NCBI RefSeq assembly: GCF_000425165.1
Contig: NZ_KE384319.1
Location: forward strand, 1-64,000
Reading direction: 5' to 3'
Length of the DNA stretch: 64,000 bases
From: Photobacterium halotolerans DSM 18316
GTDB lineage: Bacteria > Pseudomonadota > Gammaproteobacteria > Enterobacterales > Vibrionaceae
Shown piece after piece: positions 1 through 9,047 of this stretch. The notes below the pieces were generated by a model. That model was not told where the DNA came from and searched no databases. It was given only the letters and a program-made list of their open reading frames with translations. The number at the start of each line of letters is the position of its first letter. Positions within the stretch are counted from its first letter, which is position 1. A program made the translations under genes and the position numbers.

Positions 1-270
1 CGAGCAGATCCGGCGGGCCATCTACACCACCAATGCGGTTGAGGCGGTGCACCGTCAGTTCCGCAAGCTGACCAAAACCAAGGGCGGCTTCGCTAACGAA
101 ACCAGCTTGCTGAAGCTGCTCTATGCGGGGATGTTGAAGGCTTCCGAGAAGTGGACGCATCCGGTACAGAACTGGAATCTGACGTTATCCCAATTGAGCC
201 TCCACTTCCCGAACAGGGTCGATCAATATGTGGATCTGTGACTTATGCTGACACAGAACTATGAACACCC
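1..270 (+). mobile_element. Right end of an IS256-family insertion sequence
   Basis: The window opens inside an insertion sequence. The 3' end of its transposase gene (to 241) is followed by about 29 bp of non-coding end sequence, where the neighbouring fecD reading frame stops matching its family. Read outward on the minus strand, the terminal sequence begins GGGTGTTCATAGTTCTGTGT, a plausible terminal inverted repeat. The boundary at about 270 is set by loss of FecD homology and may be off by a few bases. The left end and target duplication lie outside the window. Confidence 0.8.
2..241 (+). CDS. IS256-family transposase, C-terminal part
   Basis: About 79 codons remain; the 5' part lies before the window. 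The protein carries the conserved IS256/Mutator-type C-terminal block: TTNAVEAVHRQFRK, then KGGFANE, then KWTHPVQNWNLTLSQL. The glutamate of TNAVEAV should be the last acidic residue of the DDE catalytic triad. The frame continues upstream of the first in-frame GTG at 47, so that GTG is not the true start. The element has inserted into the end of a FecD-type permease gene transcribed towards it. Family assignment is firm; the exact IS name cannot be given. Confidence 0.88.
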   Translation, partial: EQIRRAIYTTNAVEAVHRQFRKLTKTKGGFANETSLLKLLYAGMLKASEKWTHPVQNWNLTLSQLSLHFPNRVDQYVDL

Positions 271-1173
271 TCCGGCGGGAAGCTCCAGCGGTGGATCAAT
301 GGTACGTGCCAGTAAATCAGCCACCAGCAGCAGTAATGCTCCCACCAGCATGGCTGTCGGCAGCAGGATCTGATGGCGGCCGCCAACGAGCTGGCGTGCC
401 AGATGCGGTGCCACTAATCCCAGAAAGCTCAGGGGGCCGCATACCGCAACTGCTGCGGAAGTCCAGGCCACCGCCACCAGCAATGCGCCGACCCTGACCC
501 AGAACACCGAAATACCCAGGCTGGTTGCCCGCTCATCACCCAGCGTCAGCAGATTCAGCGCATGGCTCAGCCACAATACAAGCGGTAATAAACACCACCA
601 TGGCCAGAGCATCGTCAGTTGTGACCAGCCTCTTCCCCACAAACTGCCGGTCAACCAGAGCAAGGCATTATTGATTTCAAGAGGTTGCGTAAGCATCAGG
701 AAATCAATGGCGCTGCCGTACAATGCTGCCAGTGCTACACCCGTAATAGCTAAGCGTACCGGTGCCATCTTCCTTCCGCACACCAAAGCTAAAATCACGA
801 CGGAAAGCAACCCTCCGGCCAGTGCGGCGCCCGGCAGCCAGTATACCGACAGGGTGGGAAACAGTGTCATCAGTGCTACGGCTGCCAGCCCGGCACCATG
901 GCTTACACCAAGAATATCCGGTGATGCAAGGGGATTACGTATCACTCCCTGAATCAGTACACCGGCACTGGCCAGCATTGCACCCACCAGCAATGCAATA
1001 AGAATGCGTGGAAAGCGGTATTCGAACACAGTGAAATAGTGCTCGCTGGATGCCACAAAGCCGTGGCTGACCTGAACAAAAGTCAGATTTACGGCGCCCC
1101 AAAGTAAGCTGCCCAGTGCTGAAAACATCAGGAGCACTAAAAGAAATGCAATGGGTCGGAGAGGGTGGCTCAT
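259..1173 (-). pseudogene. fecD: FecD-type ferric-siderophore ABC permease, 3' end cut off by IS
   Basis: Membrane permease of a FecBCDE-type importer moving Fe(III)-siderophore or dicitrate complexes across the inner membrane. The protein follows E. coli FecD closely: RNPLASPDILGV near residue 80, NNALLWLTGSLWGR mid-protein, CGPLSFLGLVAPH, and PPLELPAG near the end. After LPAG about 25 family residues (normally VLTAIIGAP and a last membrane segment) are replaced by GCS and a stop read from the insertion sequence. It overlaps fecC by 4 bp (ATGA). The partner ATPase gene (fecE) is not visible and would lie beyond the IS. Loss of the last transmembrane helix probably inactivates it. Confidence 0.85.
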
Positions 1174-2171
1174 GGTTGTTTCCTCACTAAATACAAAAAG
1201 TAAGGCGCTCCAATCAGGGCCAGTACCGCACCTGCCGGTGTCTCGGTCGGGAATACGACAGCCCGGCTGAGAATATCGGCGGTCAGTGTCAGGGTTGCGC
1301 CCAGAAGCATGGCAACAGGCAACATGATGCGATGATCGTAACCCACCATCAGCCGTGCCATGTGCGGTACTACCAGCCCGACAAATGCAATCGCGCCGAC
1401 ATTGGAAACACTGATACCCACCAGTACCAGCACCGCCAGGCCGATCAGCGCACGCAGCACGGTCAGATTCACGCCGAGGCTCTTCACGCGCTCATCGCCC
1501 ATTGCCAGCAGATTGATTTTCGGTGCCAGCAGCACACTCAGACTCAAGGCACTGATCAGCCACGGCCAGCTCCACTGCAAGGTTTCCCAGCGGACATTGG
1601 CAAATGACCCGGCAAGCCAGGTCATTACGCTGGCTGCCTGATCTTCTACCAGAATGACGCTGGCTTTGGTCAGCGCCCCGCACAGAGCTGAAATTGCGAT
1701 CCCCGCCAGAACCAGTTGGCCACGTTCAGCGCCCATTTTCCAGGCACCGCCGAGTATCATCACCAGCACCCAGGCACTCAGGCCGCCGAGCATAGCAGCG
1801 ACCGGGCCGGTTACCGGAGAAGAAACGGCAAACACGGTTGTCACCAGTGCCATGCCTAACGCGGCACCGGCGTTCACACCAAACAAACTGGGTGAGGCCA
1901 GCGGGTTTCGGGTGAGTCCCTGCATTAACGCACCGGCGCAGGCCAGGCTGGCCCCGACCAATCCAGCTTCCAGCATCCGTGGTAAACGAATATCCTGCAC
2001 TATGATATGGGCCACTTTTTGCCAATCCGGCTGGTACAAAGCTTCAATCGCATCACGTCCGGAAACCGGAACCGGGGAAAAGGTAAATAACGACAACCAG
2101 GCTACGGTTGCAAAAAGCAACAACAGAGTGAGCATGACACTCGCGAATTGCCGGTGACGCGATCCCTTCAT
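1170..2171 (-). CDS. fecC: FecC-type ferric-siderophore ABC permease
   Basis: Integral membrane permease that pairs with FecD in a ferric-siderophore importer. About 333 residues with alternating hydrophobic segments and family motifs RNPLASPSLFGVNAGAALGMAL and VAFVGLVVPHMARL-like blocks. The ATG at 2171 is chosen because it overlaps, as ATGA, the ancestral stop of the upstream fecB frame. A longer frame starting at 2243 would read back into fecB and adds no family sequence. The gene itself appears intact. It lies between a nonsense-mutated fecB and an IS-truncated fecD, so the transporter is probably non-functional. A vibrioferrin-type PvuC role is possible because PvuBCDE are FecBCDE homologues. 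Confidence 0.85.
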   Translation of the reverse strand: MKGSRHRQFASVMLTLLLLFATVAWLSLFTFSPVPVSGRDAIEALYQPDWQKVAHIIVQDIRLPRMLEAGLVGASLACAGALMQGLTRNPLASPSLFGVNAGAALGMALVTTVFAVSSPVTGPVAAMLGGLSAWVLVMILGGAWKMGAERGQLVLAGIAISALCGALTKASVILVEDQAASVMTWLAGSFANVRWETLQWSWPWLISALSLSVLLAPKINLLAMGDERVKSLGVNLTVLRALIGLAVLVLVGISVSNVGAIAFVGLVVPHMARLMVGYDHRIMLPVAMLLGATLTLTADILSRAVVFPTETPAGAVLALIGAPYFLYLVRKQP

Positions 2172-2218
2172 GGCAACTGAACCAGATTTACCAGATCGGC
2201 CGCCATGTATTCGGCTGC

Positions 2219-3070
2219 TCAAATGCCCCGGCAACGTGCCCACATATTGCCATCGACACTGACCACATGCTGGCTACGTACCGCATTCAGCACTTGCCAG
2301 AGTGGCTGCTTTTTCCATTGGTCAACTAGGGTATTGGCAGTGTAATCCCCGACAATCAGGTAGTCCGGGTTTAGCGCCAGCAATTGCTCCAGGCTGATTT
2401 GGCGAGACGCATTTTCATGTTTCAGCATGGCGGGTGATGCCAGTCCCAGTGCGGCGATTACTCCACCGGCATACGAGTCGGAAGCGTGCGCATAAAAACC
2501 ATTTTCGCGAGCTACGCCAAATTGCACACTTTGCCCGCGCAGTGAAGTGAGTTGTTGCGCGTAGTGCTGCATCAACTGGTCATGTTGCTTCAAACGTGTT
2601 GCCATCTGCTGAGCTTTACCGATTACCTTACCGATAATGGCAGCCGACCTGAGGTTATCCTGATAGGTTTCCCGACGTGAGGGTAATAATAAGGTTGGCG
2701 CAATTTTAGTGAGGTCCCGATAGACGGCCGAATGGCGATCCACATCCGCAATAATTAAGTCCGGCTTGAGTGATGCAATCACTTCCAGGCTTGGCTGAGA
2801 TCGGGTCCCGACAGATTGCCAGGCTGCCAGCTTTTTACGCACGGCCGGCAGTATCCGGCTGGGGTCATTATCGTCTGCAATGCCGACCGGACTGACATCC
2901 ACCGCCGCCAGGGCGTCAACAAAAGAAAACTCCAGTGCGACAATCCGGCTGGGCACAGTCTCCAGGGTAAATTCCCCCTGACTGTCTGTGACCGTCACCG
3001 CCGAAGCAAAAAAACTTATCGTCCCGCCGATCAGCGCTGTGATCCATGCAGCCAAAGAAAACCATTTCAT
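2219..3070 (-). pseudogene. fecB: FecB-type periplasmic siderophore-binding protein with in-frame stop near the C-terminus
   Basis: Periplasmic binding protein that delivers ferric siderophore or dicitrate to FecCD. The N-terminus is a signal peptide of about 24 residues. The body follows FecB: GIADDNDPSRILPAVR, WQSVGTRSQPSLE, KPDLIIAD, SAAIIGKVIG, SLEQLLALNPDYLIV, ending WARCRGI. A TGA at 2219-2221 interrupts the frame where E. coli FecB has Phe. Beyond it the same frame continues AAEYMAADLVNLVQLP to a TGA that overlaps the fecC start. Sixteen residues plus the mutated position are therefore lost by a nonsense change, not a frameshift. The truncated protein might still fold, but loss of the final helix makes function doubtful. 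Confidence 0.85.
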
Positions 3071-3129
3071 TGTCGATACCTGTAATTATCACTATTCAAG
3101 ATCAGAAAAACCGCTGCCTAAAACAGCGA

Positions 3130-3152
3130 AGGTCTGGCATATCGCCAGACCT
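3130..3152 (-). terminator. Hairpin between receptor gene and fecB
   Basis: A perfect 9-bp stem (AGGTCTGGC / GCCAGACCT) with a 5-nt loop lies just after the receptor stop codon. On the minus strand it is followed by a modest T-rich stretch (TCGCTGTTTT). It is probably an attenuator giving more receptor than permease mRNA, or an mRNA-stabilising hairpin. Confidence 0.55.
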
Positions 3153-3158
3153 GTCGTA

Positions 3159-5264
3159 TTAAAAATCGTAACTTGCGGTGAGGTAAAGCCGGCGCGACTC
3201 GCCAGGAAAATGCCCGGTCCGGTCAATAAAGCCACTGACGGCGTATTCCTTATCAAACAGATTCTTCACATTGAGCTGGAACTGCCAGTCCTGCCAGTGA
3301 GTCTGCCACGAAGCATCGAACACTGTGTATGGCTTTACGATTTGACCACTTTGGTTATATTGCTTGCTGACATAGTCGGCGCCAAAACCAATGGCAGAGT
3401 TAAGTACGACAATATCGTAGCGCGTCCAGAGGCCAAGCTGCTGATGTGGCGCATTGGCAAAACGGCCGTCTTCGCCATCTGCCACACCGTCATAGGCTTG
3501 TTTCACTGCCACATCGTTGTAGGCGTAGCTGAGGTTTGCAGTCCAGTTTTCGGTCAGATCTGCCAGCACATCTATTTCTGCACCCTGGCTGCGCACTTTG
3601 CCGTAAGCCACTGAGCGATCAGTATCTGCCGGATCGGTCTGCAGAATGTTTTCTTTGATGATGCGGTAGAATGCCAGGTTGACGTTGACGGCATTATCAA
3701 GCCAGTAACTGCGCAGTCCCGTTTCATACATCAGGCTCTCTTCCGGGTCGAAAGGTCCACCGTTTGAGGCGGCCTGACTGGCGGCATTCTGCGGCACAAA
3801 ACCGGTCGCGACGACCGCATAAGGGTGCAGCTGTTCACTGATTTGGTAGGTCGATCCCAAACGGTAAGACCAGCCCGTTCCTTTGTATTCGCTGACCGTG
3901 TTTTTCACCTGATCAGTGACCTGATCCTTGAAGCCATCCAGACGAAGGCCCGCCAGGACATTCCAGCGCCCGGTGATGTCCCACTGGTCCTGGACGTACA
4001 CACCGTAGCGTTCCGACTCAGAAGCGGTTTGTTTTGCCAGCGACAGTTGATAGCTGGCCGGATCATTGCCATAGGCTGGATCGTTCAGGCTCAGCCCGGT
4101 GACGCCATTTTTTTCTCTGGCCCGGTAGTAAAGATAATCTTCATCAATGCGATAGTAATCACCACCCAGTAACAGCGTGTGATCACCCAGCTCTGCAATC
4201 AGGTTAGCTGTGAGCGACCCCGCTTTGTTCTGACGAATCTGATCACGGTATTCACGTTTGCTCCAGTCCGGGATACCGTCACTGTCGGTATCGACCAGAC
4301 CGGCCGGTTCATGGTATTTCTGCGTTTCGTTATTTTTGTAATAACGCAGGGTCACATTGCCGCTCAGCCAGTCGTTCAAATACTGATCGACACGCACCTG
4401 ATACACTTGCGCGTCTAAGTCCTGATAATCGGAGGCTTCGTTGGCATTCCAGTCAATGTCGGCCAGGAAGTTACCCTGATCATCTGCCGGCACCCCACGT
4501 AAACGGGCTCCGCCATAGTGCTGCTGGATATCAGTCAGCTGTGCCGTTACTGTGGTTTGGTTTGTGATATCCCAGGCATAGCCCAAGTCGATGATTCGGT
4601 TACGGACATCGGTATTTTGGCGAGACGGGTTTTCATGATCCTGATAAATACCGACACGGTAACGCTGAGATTGCTCTGCGTTCACTGAACCTGACAGTTC
4701 AACGCTGCCGCTGACAAAATCCTGATTTCCCCCCGTGACCGAGACACGTCGCTGCGTGTGGTAGGTCGGTTTTTTGGTGACATAGTTCACCACACCACCG
4801 GGTTCACCACTGCCTGTTACTGCTGCTGCAGGCCCTTTGAGAACTTCTACCTGCTCGATATTAAACAACTGGGGGATCGCAAATCCATTAAACGGATCTC
4901 CGCGAACCCCATCGTACAAAATCTCGTCCTGACGGAAGCCACGGAACGTCACACCGGAATAAGAGTACTGGCTCACACCACTGATAGAGCGGTACAGGTC
5001 AGTCACCTGGCGCGCACCCTGATCCTCAATCAGCTGTTGCGGCAGCACCTGAACGGATTGCGGTGTATCGTCGATTGCTGTTGGGGTTTTGGTGGCAAAG
5101 CTGGTTTCCTGCGCCCGGTACATGGACAGTGCCCGACCATATACGGTAATCGTTTCGGTATCTTCCGGCGTCGTGGATTGTGTTGTATCTGCCGCAAAAA
5201 CCGGCACGGTATAACTGGCTATTGCAGCCAAAAGCAGTGATTGGTATCTGGCATTCGCCTTCAT
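3159..5264 (-). CDS. TonB-dependent ferric-siderophore outer-membrane receptor
   Basis: Outer-membrane beta-barrel that imports a ferric siderophore using TonB energy. The 701 residues match the family's usual length: signal peptide (residues 1-24, ending VFAA), a TonB-box-like stretch ETITVYG near 40, a plug domain (DDTPQSVQVLPQQLIEDQ, VTFRGFRQDEI, QVEVLKGPAAAVTGSGEPGG), then a barrel ending in aromatic Phe (YLTASYDF). It lacks the N-terminal signalling extension of FecA, so it is a FhuA/PvuA-like receptor, not a transducer. The fecBCD-type genes follow in the same orientation. A ferric-vibrioferrin ligand is possible but cannot be decided from sequence. It appears intact, unlike its partner genes. 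Confidence 0.88.
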   Translation of the reverse strand: MKANARYQSLLLAAIASYTVPVFAADTTQSTTPEDTETITVYGRALSMYRAQETSFATKTPTAIDDTPQSVQVLPQQLIEDQGARQVTDLYRSISGVSQYSYSGVTFRGFRQDEILYDGVRGDPFNGFAIPQLFNIEQVEVLKGPAAAVTGSGEPGGVVNYVTKKPTYHTQRRVSVTGGNQDFVSGSVELSGSVNAEQSQRYRVGIYQDHENPSRQNTDVRNRIIDLGYAWDITNQTTVTAQLTDIQQHYGGARLRGVPADDQGNFLADIDWNANEASDYQDLDAQVYQVRVDQYLNDWLSGNVTLRYYKNNETQKYHEPAGLVDTDSDGIPDWSKREYRDQIRQNKAGSLTANLIAELGDHTLLLGGDYYRIDEDYLYYRAREKNGVTGLSLNDPAYGNDPASYQLSLAKQTASESERYGVYVQDQWDITGRWNVLAGLRLDGFKDQVTDQVKNTVSEYKGTGWSYRLGSTYQISEQLHPYAVVATGFVPQNAASQAASNGGPFDPEESLMYETGLRSYWLDNAVNVNLAFYRIIKENILQTDPADTDRSVAYGKVRSQGAEIDVLADLTENWTANLSYAYNDVAVKQAYDGVADGEDGRFANAPHQQLGLWTRYDIVVLNSAIGFGADYVSKQYNQSGQIVKPYTVFDASWQTHWQDWQFQLNVKNLFDKEYAVSGFIDRTGHFPGESRRLYLTASYDF

Positions 5265-5310
5265 TGTGTTTGCTTATTATAAGTTGTCATTGAAGGTTCG
5301 GGAATCTAAC

Positions 5311-5325
5311 TGAGTTTAATTCTCA
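5311..5325 (-). promoter_or_regulatory. Fur-box-like palindrome upstream of the receptor
   Basis: TGAGTTTAATTCTCA lies about 47 bp before the receptor start codon in an AT-rich promoter region. Read on the minus strand (TGAGAATTAAACTCA) it matches 10 of 14 defined positions of the 7-1-7 Fur consensus. Iron repression of the receptor-fec operon is inferred from this match and the gene functions. Confidence 0.6.
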
Positions 5326-5542
5326 TTACAATATATTTATTGACAAAAGGCATAAATAGAATTCGATTTTGCCATTGGCTGAATGATTGCGGCAACAGAG
5401 TGCCTGATAGGGCTATTAACCGGTCAGAGAAAAGTGAACCTGGCGCTCAAGTTGATGCTGAAATATCCCCAGTGTGAAAACACCTTCTAAACTCAATACT
5501 TAGGGCAGGAAGCAATACCTTTCTGCATGGGCCGAATGGTGA

Positions 5543-6634
5543 ATGTTGGGTTTCAGAGCAAATGTTATGGTTGATGCGCTAACGATTCTGACGTTGTTAC
5601 TTGTTATTGTCACGCTGCTGCCCTTATGGCGGCATCCGCACTGGCTGGTGCGCGGCTGGGATTTTCCTCGTCTGCAACTGGCGGTGTTTGCCTTGTTTCT
5701 GCTGATTGCTAATGCTTTTGCTCAATCACACTGGCTGGTGATTGTGGTGTGCTTTGTGTGTCTGGGCTGGCAGCTGTGGTGGATTCTGCCTTATACGCGG
5801 CTCTGGCGTCAGGAGGTGAAGACGGCGAACGGTGAAAACAGCCATAGGCGGCTGCGAATCATCACAGCCAATGTGCTGACACCGAACCGTCAGGCGAATA
5901 AGTTAATCACATTGGTGCATCAGTATCAGGCCGATGTGCTGGTGACGCTGGAATCGGATGACTGGTGGCAGTCTCAGTTGGATACACTTGAAACTCAGCT
6001 GCCTTATACCATGAAGTGCCCCCTGGATAATCTCTACGGCATGCATGTTTATGCCCGGTTTCCTTTAGAGGATACCAGTGTTGAATTTTTGATCGAAGAC
6101 GATGTGCCTTCCATGCATGCGTTGATGATGCTTCCCTGCGGCGAAAAAATCAGAATGCATTTTCTGCATCCAGCCCCGCCAAGCCCGACTGAAAATCCGG
6201 CCTCGGCCGAACGAGATGCCGAGCTGATACTGGTGGCACGCAGTGTATCTGACAGCGCACAGCCGATTATTGTGACCGGTGATCTGAACGATGTTGCCTG
6301 GTCGTCGACCACGCGGTTATTTCGAAAGATCAGCGGATTACTGGACCCGCGTGTGGGGCGGGGCATGTTTAATACCTTCCATGCCGACTATCCGTTTCTG
6401 CGCTGGCCTTTGGATCACATCTTCCACAGCCACCATTTCAGACTTCGCCAGATTCAGCGTCTGCCGTCTATCGGATCGGATCATTTCGCATTATTTACTG
6501 AGCTGTATCTTGAACCGTCTGCCGCACAAAAGGAAAACGGCCTGCAAGCTGAGGCGGAAGATGAGGAGTGGGCGGAAGAGATTATTCAGGAGCAGAATGT
6601 CAGCGATGAAAATGTGCCGCGTCCGGGACAATGA
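5543..6634 (+). CDS. Membrane-anchored endonuclease/exonuclease/phosphatase family protein (YafD-like)
   Basis: A 363-residue protein with two or three hydrophobic segments in the first 90 residues, then an EEP-fold domain. Fold motifs are visible: ITANVLTPNRQ (N-terminal strand), LVTLESDDWW (metal-binding Glu), VTGDLNDVAWS (catalytic Asp and Asn), and PLDHIFHSHHF with GSDHFALF (C-terminal Asp-His pairs). The family hydrolyses phosphodiester or phosphomonoester bonds. The actual substrate is unknown, and the topology is typical of YafD-type proteins. Neither the ATG at 5543 nor the one at 5567 has a strong ribosome-binding site. It ends in an acidic, low-complexity tail. Confidence 0.8.
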   Translation: MLGFRANVMVDALTILTLLLVIVTLLPLWRHPHWLVRGWDFPRLQLAVFALFLLIANAFAQSHWLVIVVCFVCLGWQLWWILPYTRLWRQEVKTANGENSHRRLRIITANVLTPNRQANKLITLVHQYQADVLVTLESDDWWQSQLDTLETQLPYTMKCPLDNLYGMHVYARFPLEDTSVEFLIEDDVPSMHALMMLPCGEKIRMHFLHPAPPSPTENPASAERDAELILVARSVSDSAQPIIVTGDLNDVAWSSTTRLFRKISGLLDPRVGRGMFNTFHADYPFLRWPLDHIFHSHHFRLRQIQRLPSIGSDHFALFTELYLEPSAAQKENGLQAEAEDEEWAEEIIQEQNVSDENVPRPGQ

Positions 6635-6729
6635 ACCGGGTGAATTCGGGCTGGCAACTGGCTGTTAAATCAGGGTAATCTGTCTTTCGTTAATCTAGCG
6701 TATCACTCCGCTTTGCAAAGGATGCTGCA

Positions 6730-7329
6730 ATGAAAATAGCCATACTGACTTTCGAAGGATTCAATGAACTGGATTCGCTGGTTGCTTACTCAATACTGAA
6801 TCGGGTCAAAAGCGAGAACTGGCAGGTGCAGATCACCAGTCCCACACCGACAGTAACCTCAATGAACGGACTGACCATCTCCGCCCACCAACCTCTGGCC
6901 TACGCCAATCAGGCCGATGCAGTCATCATCGGCAGCGGGTCGCTGACCCGACAGATCGTTGCCGACCAATCACTAATGAGCACATTAACGCTGAACCCGC
7001 AAAAACAGCTGATTGCCACTCAGTGTTCTGGTGTGCTGCTGTTACCGGCACTGGGCATTTTGGATAACGCATCTGTCTGTACCGACCTGACCACTCAGCC
7101 CTGGGCGATGGACGCCGGATTAGTGGTGCTTGAGCAACCTTTTCATGCATCCCAGTCGGTCGCAACAGCAGGAGGCTGTCTGGCATCTCAGTATCTTGCA
7201 ACCTGGCTCATCGCGAAATTAGCGAGTGTGGAGGCTGCTAAAAACGCAATCCACTATGTGGCTCCGGTCGGAGAGAAAGAAGACACGGTAAATCGTTGTT
7301 TGTCTGTTGTTGAACCCTATCTGGACTGA
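6730..7329 (+). CDS. DJ-1/PfpI family protein
   Basis: A 199-residue flavodoxin-like protein of the DJ-1/PfpI/ThiJ superfamily. It starts MKIAILTFEGFNELD, has a glycine-rich strand end AVIIGSGS, and a nucleophile elbow ATQCSGVLLLPALG in which Cys near residue 100 is the expected reactive cysteine. A second conserved block is TAGGCLASQYLATWL. Members act as amidases, glyoxalases or stress proteins, and the function here is open. It is followed after 3 bp by a PhzF-family gene, so the two are probably co-transcribed. An AAAGGATG ribosome-binding site precedes the ATG. Confidence 0.85.
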   Translation: MKIAILTFEGFNELDSLVAYSILNRVKSENWQVQITSPTPTVTSMNGLTISAHQPLAYANQADAVIIGSGSLTRQIVADQSLMSTLTLNPQKQLIATQCSGVLLLPALGILDNASVCTDLTTQPWAMDAGLVVLEQPFHASQSVATAGGCLASQYLATWLIAKLASVEAAKNAIHYVAPVGEKEDTVNRCLSVVEPYLD

Positions 7330-7332
7330 AAG

Positions 7333-8082
7333 ATGCATATTTATAACGTATTTGGTAAGCGCAAGGATGTGGGCGGTAATCTGATGGCGATCTCTGAAGT
7401 ACCGGAAAACCCGAGGGATTCTGGTATTCCTGTCACTGTTGTGATTTCGTCCAGCGAGCATGCTGATGTCCGGTTTCGTTTCTTTTACCCGGACTCAAAA
7501 GAAGCGCCGATTTGCGGTCACGCACTACTGGGTGCGGCAAGCCATATTGCCCAGGCTGCGTTTCGTGTCGAAACCGGGGCGGGCATCAGCGACGTACGAA
7601 AATCCGGAGATGTGGTCAGCGTTAGTATGGCCTTGCCGACCGCTGTATCCCCCGATTTTACCGGTCAACCTCAACCTGGCTGGTTTGGCCTGGATGCCAG
7701 CCAGATCCTCAAAGCCGGGCTCTACAGTGCCGGTAAACCCAAATGGTGTATCGAACTGAAAGACCTCTCAGCCTTAAATGCCGTCCGTTTTGATCTGGAT
7801 GCACTGGCGGCATGGAATCAGGGGAAAAACTTCAGTGGCTATGTGTTGTATGTGTCCACGGGCGACGGCTGGCATGCCAGAGCCTCTAACCCCTTATATA
7901 ACATTCCGGAGGATCCGGCTTGCGCGGTATGTTGTGCGGCGCTGCCTTTGCCTTTGGAACAACCGGCTTTCGTTCACATGGGCTATCCGGAATACCCTAA
8001 TCTGATCCACCTGGAGGCAACCGAAGGGCAACTATGGGTTGGCGGTAAGGTGTATCGGTTTGAACCGAGCGGAGCAGTCTGA
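7333..8082 (+). CDS. PhzF-family isomerase/epimerase-like protein
   Basis: A 249-residue PhzF-fold protein. PhzF relatives catalyse isomerisation or epimerisation with one acid/base residue. Family blocks seen are NVFGKRKDVGGNLMAI at the start, RFFYPDSKEAPICGHALLGAAS (the GH-rich motif), and ASNPLYNIPEDPACAVCCAALP near the C-terminus. It is shorter than phenazine-type PhzF (about 280 residues) mainly in the N-terminal half. The start is 3 bp after the DJ-1 gene stop. The substrate cannot be predicted; no phenazine genes are nearby. Confidence 0.8.
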   Translation: MHIYNVFGKRKDVGGNLMAISEVPENPRDSGIPVTVVISSSEHADVRFRFFYPDSKEAPICGHALLGAASHIAQAAFRVETGAGISDVRKSGDVVSVSMALPTAVSPDFTGQPQPGWFGLDASQILKAGLYSAGKPKWCIELKDLSALNAVRFDLDALAAWNQGKNFSGYVLYVSTGDGWHARASNPLYNIPEDPACAVCCAALPLPLEQPAFVHMGYPEYPNLIHLEATEGQLWVGGKVYRFEPSGAV

Positions 8083-8118
8083 ATGCCTGAAGAGCAGGCT
8101 AACCACAGGGAGAAGCGA

Positions 8119-8622
8119 ATGACTGCGATTCCTACACTGCATTTTATGTGCGGTAAAATGGCTGCGGGAAAATCCACCTTAGCGGCACAGATTGCCAAAA
8201 CGCATCAGGCCGTGTTGCTGGTAGAAGATGAGTGGCTCAGCACCTTATACCCGCAAGAGGTTCACAGTCTGGCTGATTACATCCGGTATTCAGAGCGGCT
8301 AAAGAAAACCTTACAGCCGCATGTTCAGGATTTGCTCGCTAAAGGGATATCTGTTGTGCTGGATTTCCCGGCCAATACGGTATCGCAGCGTCAGTGGTTT
8401 ACCGGCTTGATTGCCGCGACAGGTGTTGATCACCGCCTGCATTATGTCGACAAACCGGACGAGGTATGCAAAGCGCAGCTGAAAATTCGCAGTCAGGATT
8501 TGCCTGCGGGCAGCCCGTTTACCACGGATGAAGCGTTTGATGCGATTACCCGTTTTTTTGAGCCGCCGCAAAGCAGCGAAGGCTTTATTATTCAGCAGTA
8601 TAAACAGGATACCTCCATATGA
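8119..8622 (+). CDS. P-loop kinase-like ATPase
   Basis: About 167 residues with a clear Walker A motif, GKMAAGKST, near the N-terminus, and LVEDEWLSTLYP and VVLDFPANT strands typical of small AAA_33/zeta-toxin-like kinases that phosphorylate small molecules. The ATG at 8119 is preferred over one at 8083 because GGGAGAAGCGA precedes it and homology begins there. The substrate is unknown. Its stop overlaps the start of the next gene (ATGA), indicating translational coupling. Confidence 0.78.
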   Translation: MTAIPTLHFMCGKMAAGKSTLAAQIAKTHQAVLLVEDEWLSTLYPQEVHSLADYIRYSERLKKTLQPHVQDLLAKGISVVLDFPANTVSQRQWFTGLIAATGVDHRLHYVDKPDEVCKAQLKIRSQDLPAGSPFTTDEAFDAITRFFEPPQSSEGFIIQQYKQDTSI

Positions 8623-9047
8623 AACAGGCCATAGTGCATATTGCCCTGGTCGTCGATGACTACGATGAAGCGATCGACTTTTACGTCAATAAGCTTAAAT
8701 TTGACGTGATCGAAGACAGCTATCAACCCGAACAGGATAAGCGCTGGGTGGTGGTGTCGCCACCGGGTTCCAACGGTGTCACTGTGCTGCTGGCGAGAGC
8801 GTCAAAACCTGAACAGCGCGATTTTATCGGCAATCAGGCCGGAGGCCGGGTATTTCTGTTTCTGAGCACAGACGATTTCTGGCGCGATTATGAGCGTATG
8901 GTGTCTGACGGCATCCGGTTTGTGCGTCCGCCTCAGGAGCAGGACTACGGCACAGTCGCGGTGTTTGAAGACTTGTACGGTAACTTGTGGGATTTGCTGC
9001 AATTGCACCCGGAGCATCCCATGGCGAGAAGAGGAAGAGCAGAATAA
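8619..9047 (+). CDS. VOC family (glyoxalase/bleomycin-resistance fold) protein
   Basis: A 142-residue single-domain protein with the paired beta-alpha-beta-beta-beta modules of the VOC superfamily. IVHIALVVDDYDEAIDFYVNKL gives the N-terminal metal-ligand His and the helix. GTVAVFEDLYGNLWDLLQLH gives the C-terminal strand with ligand Glu/His. It starts inside the stop of the kinase gene and ends in TAATG overlap with the Nudix gene. The reaction (isomerase, dioxygenase or resistance binding protein) is not predictable. Confidence 0.82.
   Translation: MKQAIVHIALVVDDYDEAIDFYVNKLKFDVIEDSYQPEQDKRWVVVSPPGSNGVTVLLARASKPEQRDFIGNQAGGRVFLFLSTDDFWRDYERMVSDGIRFVRPPQEQDYGTVAVFEDLYGNLWDLLQLHPEHPMARRGRAE

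Noticed and set aside
4758..5240. 160-codon plus-strand frame inside the receptor gene
   Set aside because: Antisense shadow of a well-supported receptor gene, with no independent homology.
3159..5264. Receptor as a true FecA with surface signalling
   Set aside because: There is no N-terminal signalling domain between the signal peptide and the plug, and no fecI/fecR genes nearby.
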